A stretch of 33,698 nucleotides of DNA. It comes from JAICWP01 sp035252015. Lineage in GTDB: Bacteria; Acidobacteriota; Terriglobia; Terriglobales; Acidobacteriaceae. This document shows positions 32,167 through 33,698 of the stretch, piece after piece. Every line of letters begins with the position of its first letter. Position 1 is the first letter of the stretch. The position numbers were made by a program, and so were the translations under genes. The stretch spans positions 1-33,698 of the forward strand of contig DATFDP010000262.1 in NCBI GenBank assembly GCA_035252015.1, in the 5' to 3' direction. Below the pieces are notes generated by a model that worked only from the letters and a program-made list of their open reading frames with translations, was not told where the DNA came from and ran no database searches.

Positions 32167-33698
32167 ATGGGAGTTCCTCGCAACCAGAGCTGGCCCTTGG
32201 CCCTGGCTTTTGTTTTTGCCCTGCTGGTGCTGAGCCTGGCGCCGGGGAGCGGCGATGGCAAGGTCAGGGTCACTACTTATCACAACAACCCCGCTCGCCA
32301 GGGTAGCAATATTCTGGAGACTATTCTCCGGCCTGAGAATGTGAATGCGCGCCAATTCGGCAAGATTTTCGTTCATCCCGTGGATGGCTACATCTACACC
32401 CAGCCGCTTTATCTTTCCGATATTCGCGTGCCCCACAAAGGCGTGCACAACGTCATCTTCGTGGCCACGGAGCACGACAGCGTTTACGCTTTCGATGCCG
32501 ACCGCGCTGATGGCGGAAATGCCGAGCCCTTGTGGCAAGCCAGTTTTATAAATCCGGCGGCGAACATCAAGCCGGCTCCTGCGCAGGATGTGAACGAATA
32601 TGGGTGCTCTGACATTGTTCCCGAGATCGGCATTACCGGCACGCCCGCAATAGATGCGGTGAGCGGCATCCTCTACGTGGTCAGCAAGACGGAAGAAAAT
32701 GGCCAGATCGTGCAGCGCCTGCACGCACTTGATGTCCACACCGGGTCCGAACGTCTGGGCGGCCCGGTAGTGATTTCAGCTGCCGTGCCCGGAACGGGCG
32801 CGGCTTCTTCCGGGGGCGTGTCGCGCTTTGACCCGCTGCGCGAACACCAGCGTGCGGGCCTGCTGCTGCAGGATGGGAAGGTTTACATCGCCTGGGCTTC
32901 CCATTGCGACGGCTGGCCTTACCACGGCTGGCTCATGGCCTATGATGCCCGCACCCTGCACCAGCTTGCCGCGTGGAACGCAACTCCTAACGGCGTAGGC
33001 GGCGGCATCTGGCAGTCAGGCGCCGCTCCCGCGGGCGACGGTAAAGATGCTTATTTCGCTACCGGTAATGGCGTTTTCGACGCGGCTCCCAGCGGGGGCT
33101 TGAACTTTGGCAACAGCGTTGTGCGCCTGGGGATGCGCGACGGCCGCAACTTTTCAGTAGTGGATTATTTCACGCCGTACGACCAGGAATCGCTGAACGC
33201 CAGCGATATCGAGCCCGGCTCCGGCGGCGTGGTGCTTCTGCCCCGGCTAAGCGCCCTGGGCGGCAAACAACTGATGGCTGTAACCGGCAAGTCCGGCACC
33301 ATCTATCTGCTGGACGCGGCCCACATGGGAAAATTCGACGCCACCGGCGACACCGGTATCGTGCAATCGCTTCCCCTGGCCAGTGCGGGCGTGTGGGGCA
33401 CCCCGGCATGGTGGAACGGCACGCTTTACGTGGGCGGCACCTGGGACACGCTCAAAGCCTTCAAGTTTGATGCCCAGAACAGCAGCTTCGGCGTGGTGCC
33501 GGAGTCCCAATCCTCAACAACATTTCAGTTCCCTGGGCCCACTCCCTCTATTTCCGCCAACGGGAACCGCAACGGGATCGTCTGGATTATCCAGGCCGAT
33601 GGTTACGTGGATGGCAGCCCTGAGATTCTGCGCGCTTACGATGCAAGCGACCTGACCCGGGAGCTCTACAACAGCACGGAGAACCCGCAACGCGATAA
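32167..33698 (+). CDS. PQQ-like beta-propeller protein, secreted, C-terminus cut by window edge
   Basis: Open frame from ATG 32167 to the right edge (about 510 residues, no stop reached). The start opens a signal peptide (WPLALAFVFALLVLSLAPG). Propeller motifs follow: YTQPLYLSDIRVP, HNVIFVATEHDSVYAFDAD, EIGITGTPAIDAVSGILYVV, QRLHALDVHTGSE, GLLLQDGKVYIAWASHCD and LMAVTGKSGTIYLLDA. These AxDxxTG-like blade ends are typical of PQQ-dehydrogenase-type or BamB-like eight-bladed propellers. In Acidobacteriota such proteins are often long and carry extra C-terminal Ig/IPT repeats that would lie beyond this window. No PQQ ligand set or catalytic Asp can be confirmed, so an enzyme call would be unsafe. 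No good ribosome site is visible. Confidence 0.82.
   Translation, partial: MGVPRNQSWPLALAFVFALLVLSLAPGSGDGKVRVTTYHNNPARQGSNILETILRPENVNARQFGKIFVHPVDGYIYTQPLYLSDIRVPHKGVHNVIFVATEHDSVYAFDADRADGGNAEPLWQASFINPAANIKPAPAQDVNEYGCSDIVPEIGITGTPAIDAVSGILYVVSKTEENGQIVQRLHALDVHTGSERLGGPVVISAAVPGTGAASSGGVSRFDPLREHQRAGLLLQDGKVYIAWASHCDGWPYHGWLMAYDARTLHQLAAWNATPNGVGGGIWQSGAAPAGDGKDAYFATGNGVFDAAPSGGLNFGNSVVRLGMRDGRNFSVVDYFTPYDQESLNASDIEPGSGGVVLLPRLSALGGKQLMAVTGKSGTIYLLDAAHMGKFDATGDTGIVQSLPLASAGVWGTPAWWNGTLYVGGTWDTLKAFKFDAQNSSFGVVPESQSSTTFQFPGPTPSISANGNRNGIVWIIQADGYVDGSPEILRAYDASDLTRELYNSTENPQRD

Overview
The window looks like a chromosomal segment of a soil-type Acidobacteriota (inference). The supports are hopanoid gene hpnJ, secreted LamG-like/IPT proteins, a soil-type phospholipase C lipoprotein, a PQQ-like propeller protein, an S9 peptidase and a single-domain QueF, all in moderately GC-rich DNA with short intergenic spaces. 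I found no rRNA, tRNA, CRISPR array, transposase or phage gene.

Layout. 1-314: start of a glycosyltransferase running off the left edge. 527-4869: two related secreted LamG-like proteins on opposite strands, the first broken by a one-base frameshift, the second carrying a tandem IPT plus ~200-residue module duplication. 4953-6617: phospholipase-C-type lipoprotein. 6708-11437: membrane glycan enzymes (GT-C/GT39-like transferase, OpgC-family acyltransferase, DPM-synthase-like GT2). 11856-19649: an apparent six-gene operon: CE4 polysaccharide deacetylase, processive GT2, internally duplicated outer-membrane-type protein, TonB-like protein, M48 metallopeptidase and a copper-radical (galactose/glyoxal oxidase-like) lipoprotein. 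A GH16 hydrolase follows at 20264. 21052-23954 (minus): hpnJ, two SMR-like half transporters and a small membrane protein. 24281-30073 (minus): HlyD-type adaptor, TPR protein, S9 peptidase and TolC, with no inner-membrane pump. 30309-30749: queF. 31154-31807: small outer-membrane beta-barrel. 32167-end: PQQ-like beta-propeller protein running off the right edge.

How the genes may work together. The most interesting unit is 11856-21013. It can be read as a surface-polysaccharide system: GT2 polymerises, the deacetylase edits, the duplicated barrel may export or anchor, the M48 protease may supervise the outer membrane, and the copper-radical oxidase and GH16 enzyme modify or trim the product. 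This combination recalls both the pga locus and the Streptomyces cslA-glxA locus without matching either. A second candidate is hpnJ tightly coupled to an ArnE/ArnF-like pair, which may make and flip a cyclitol-modified hopanoid. Between the genes there are several strong inverted repeats, including a three-way-junction RNA candidate upstream of the deacetylase. All functional links are inferred from gene order and motifs read by eye.
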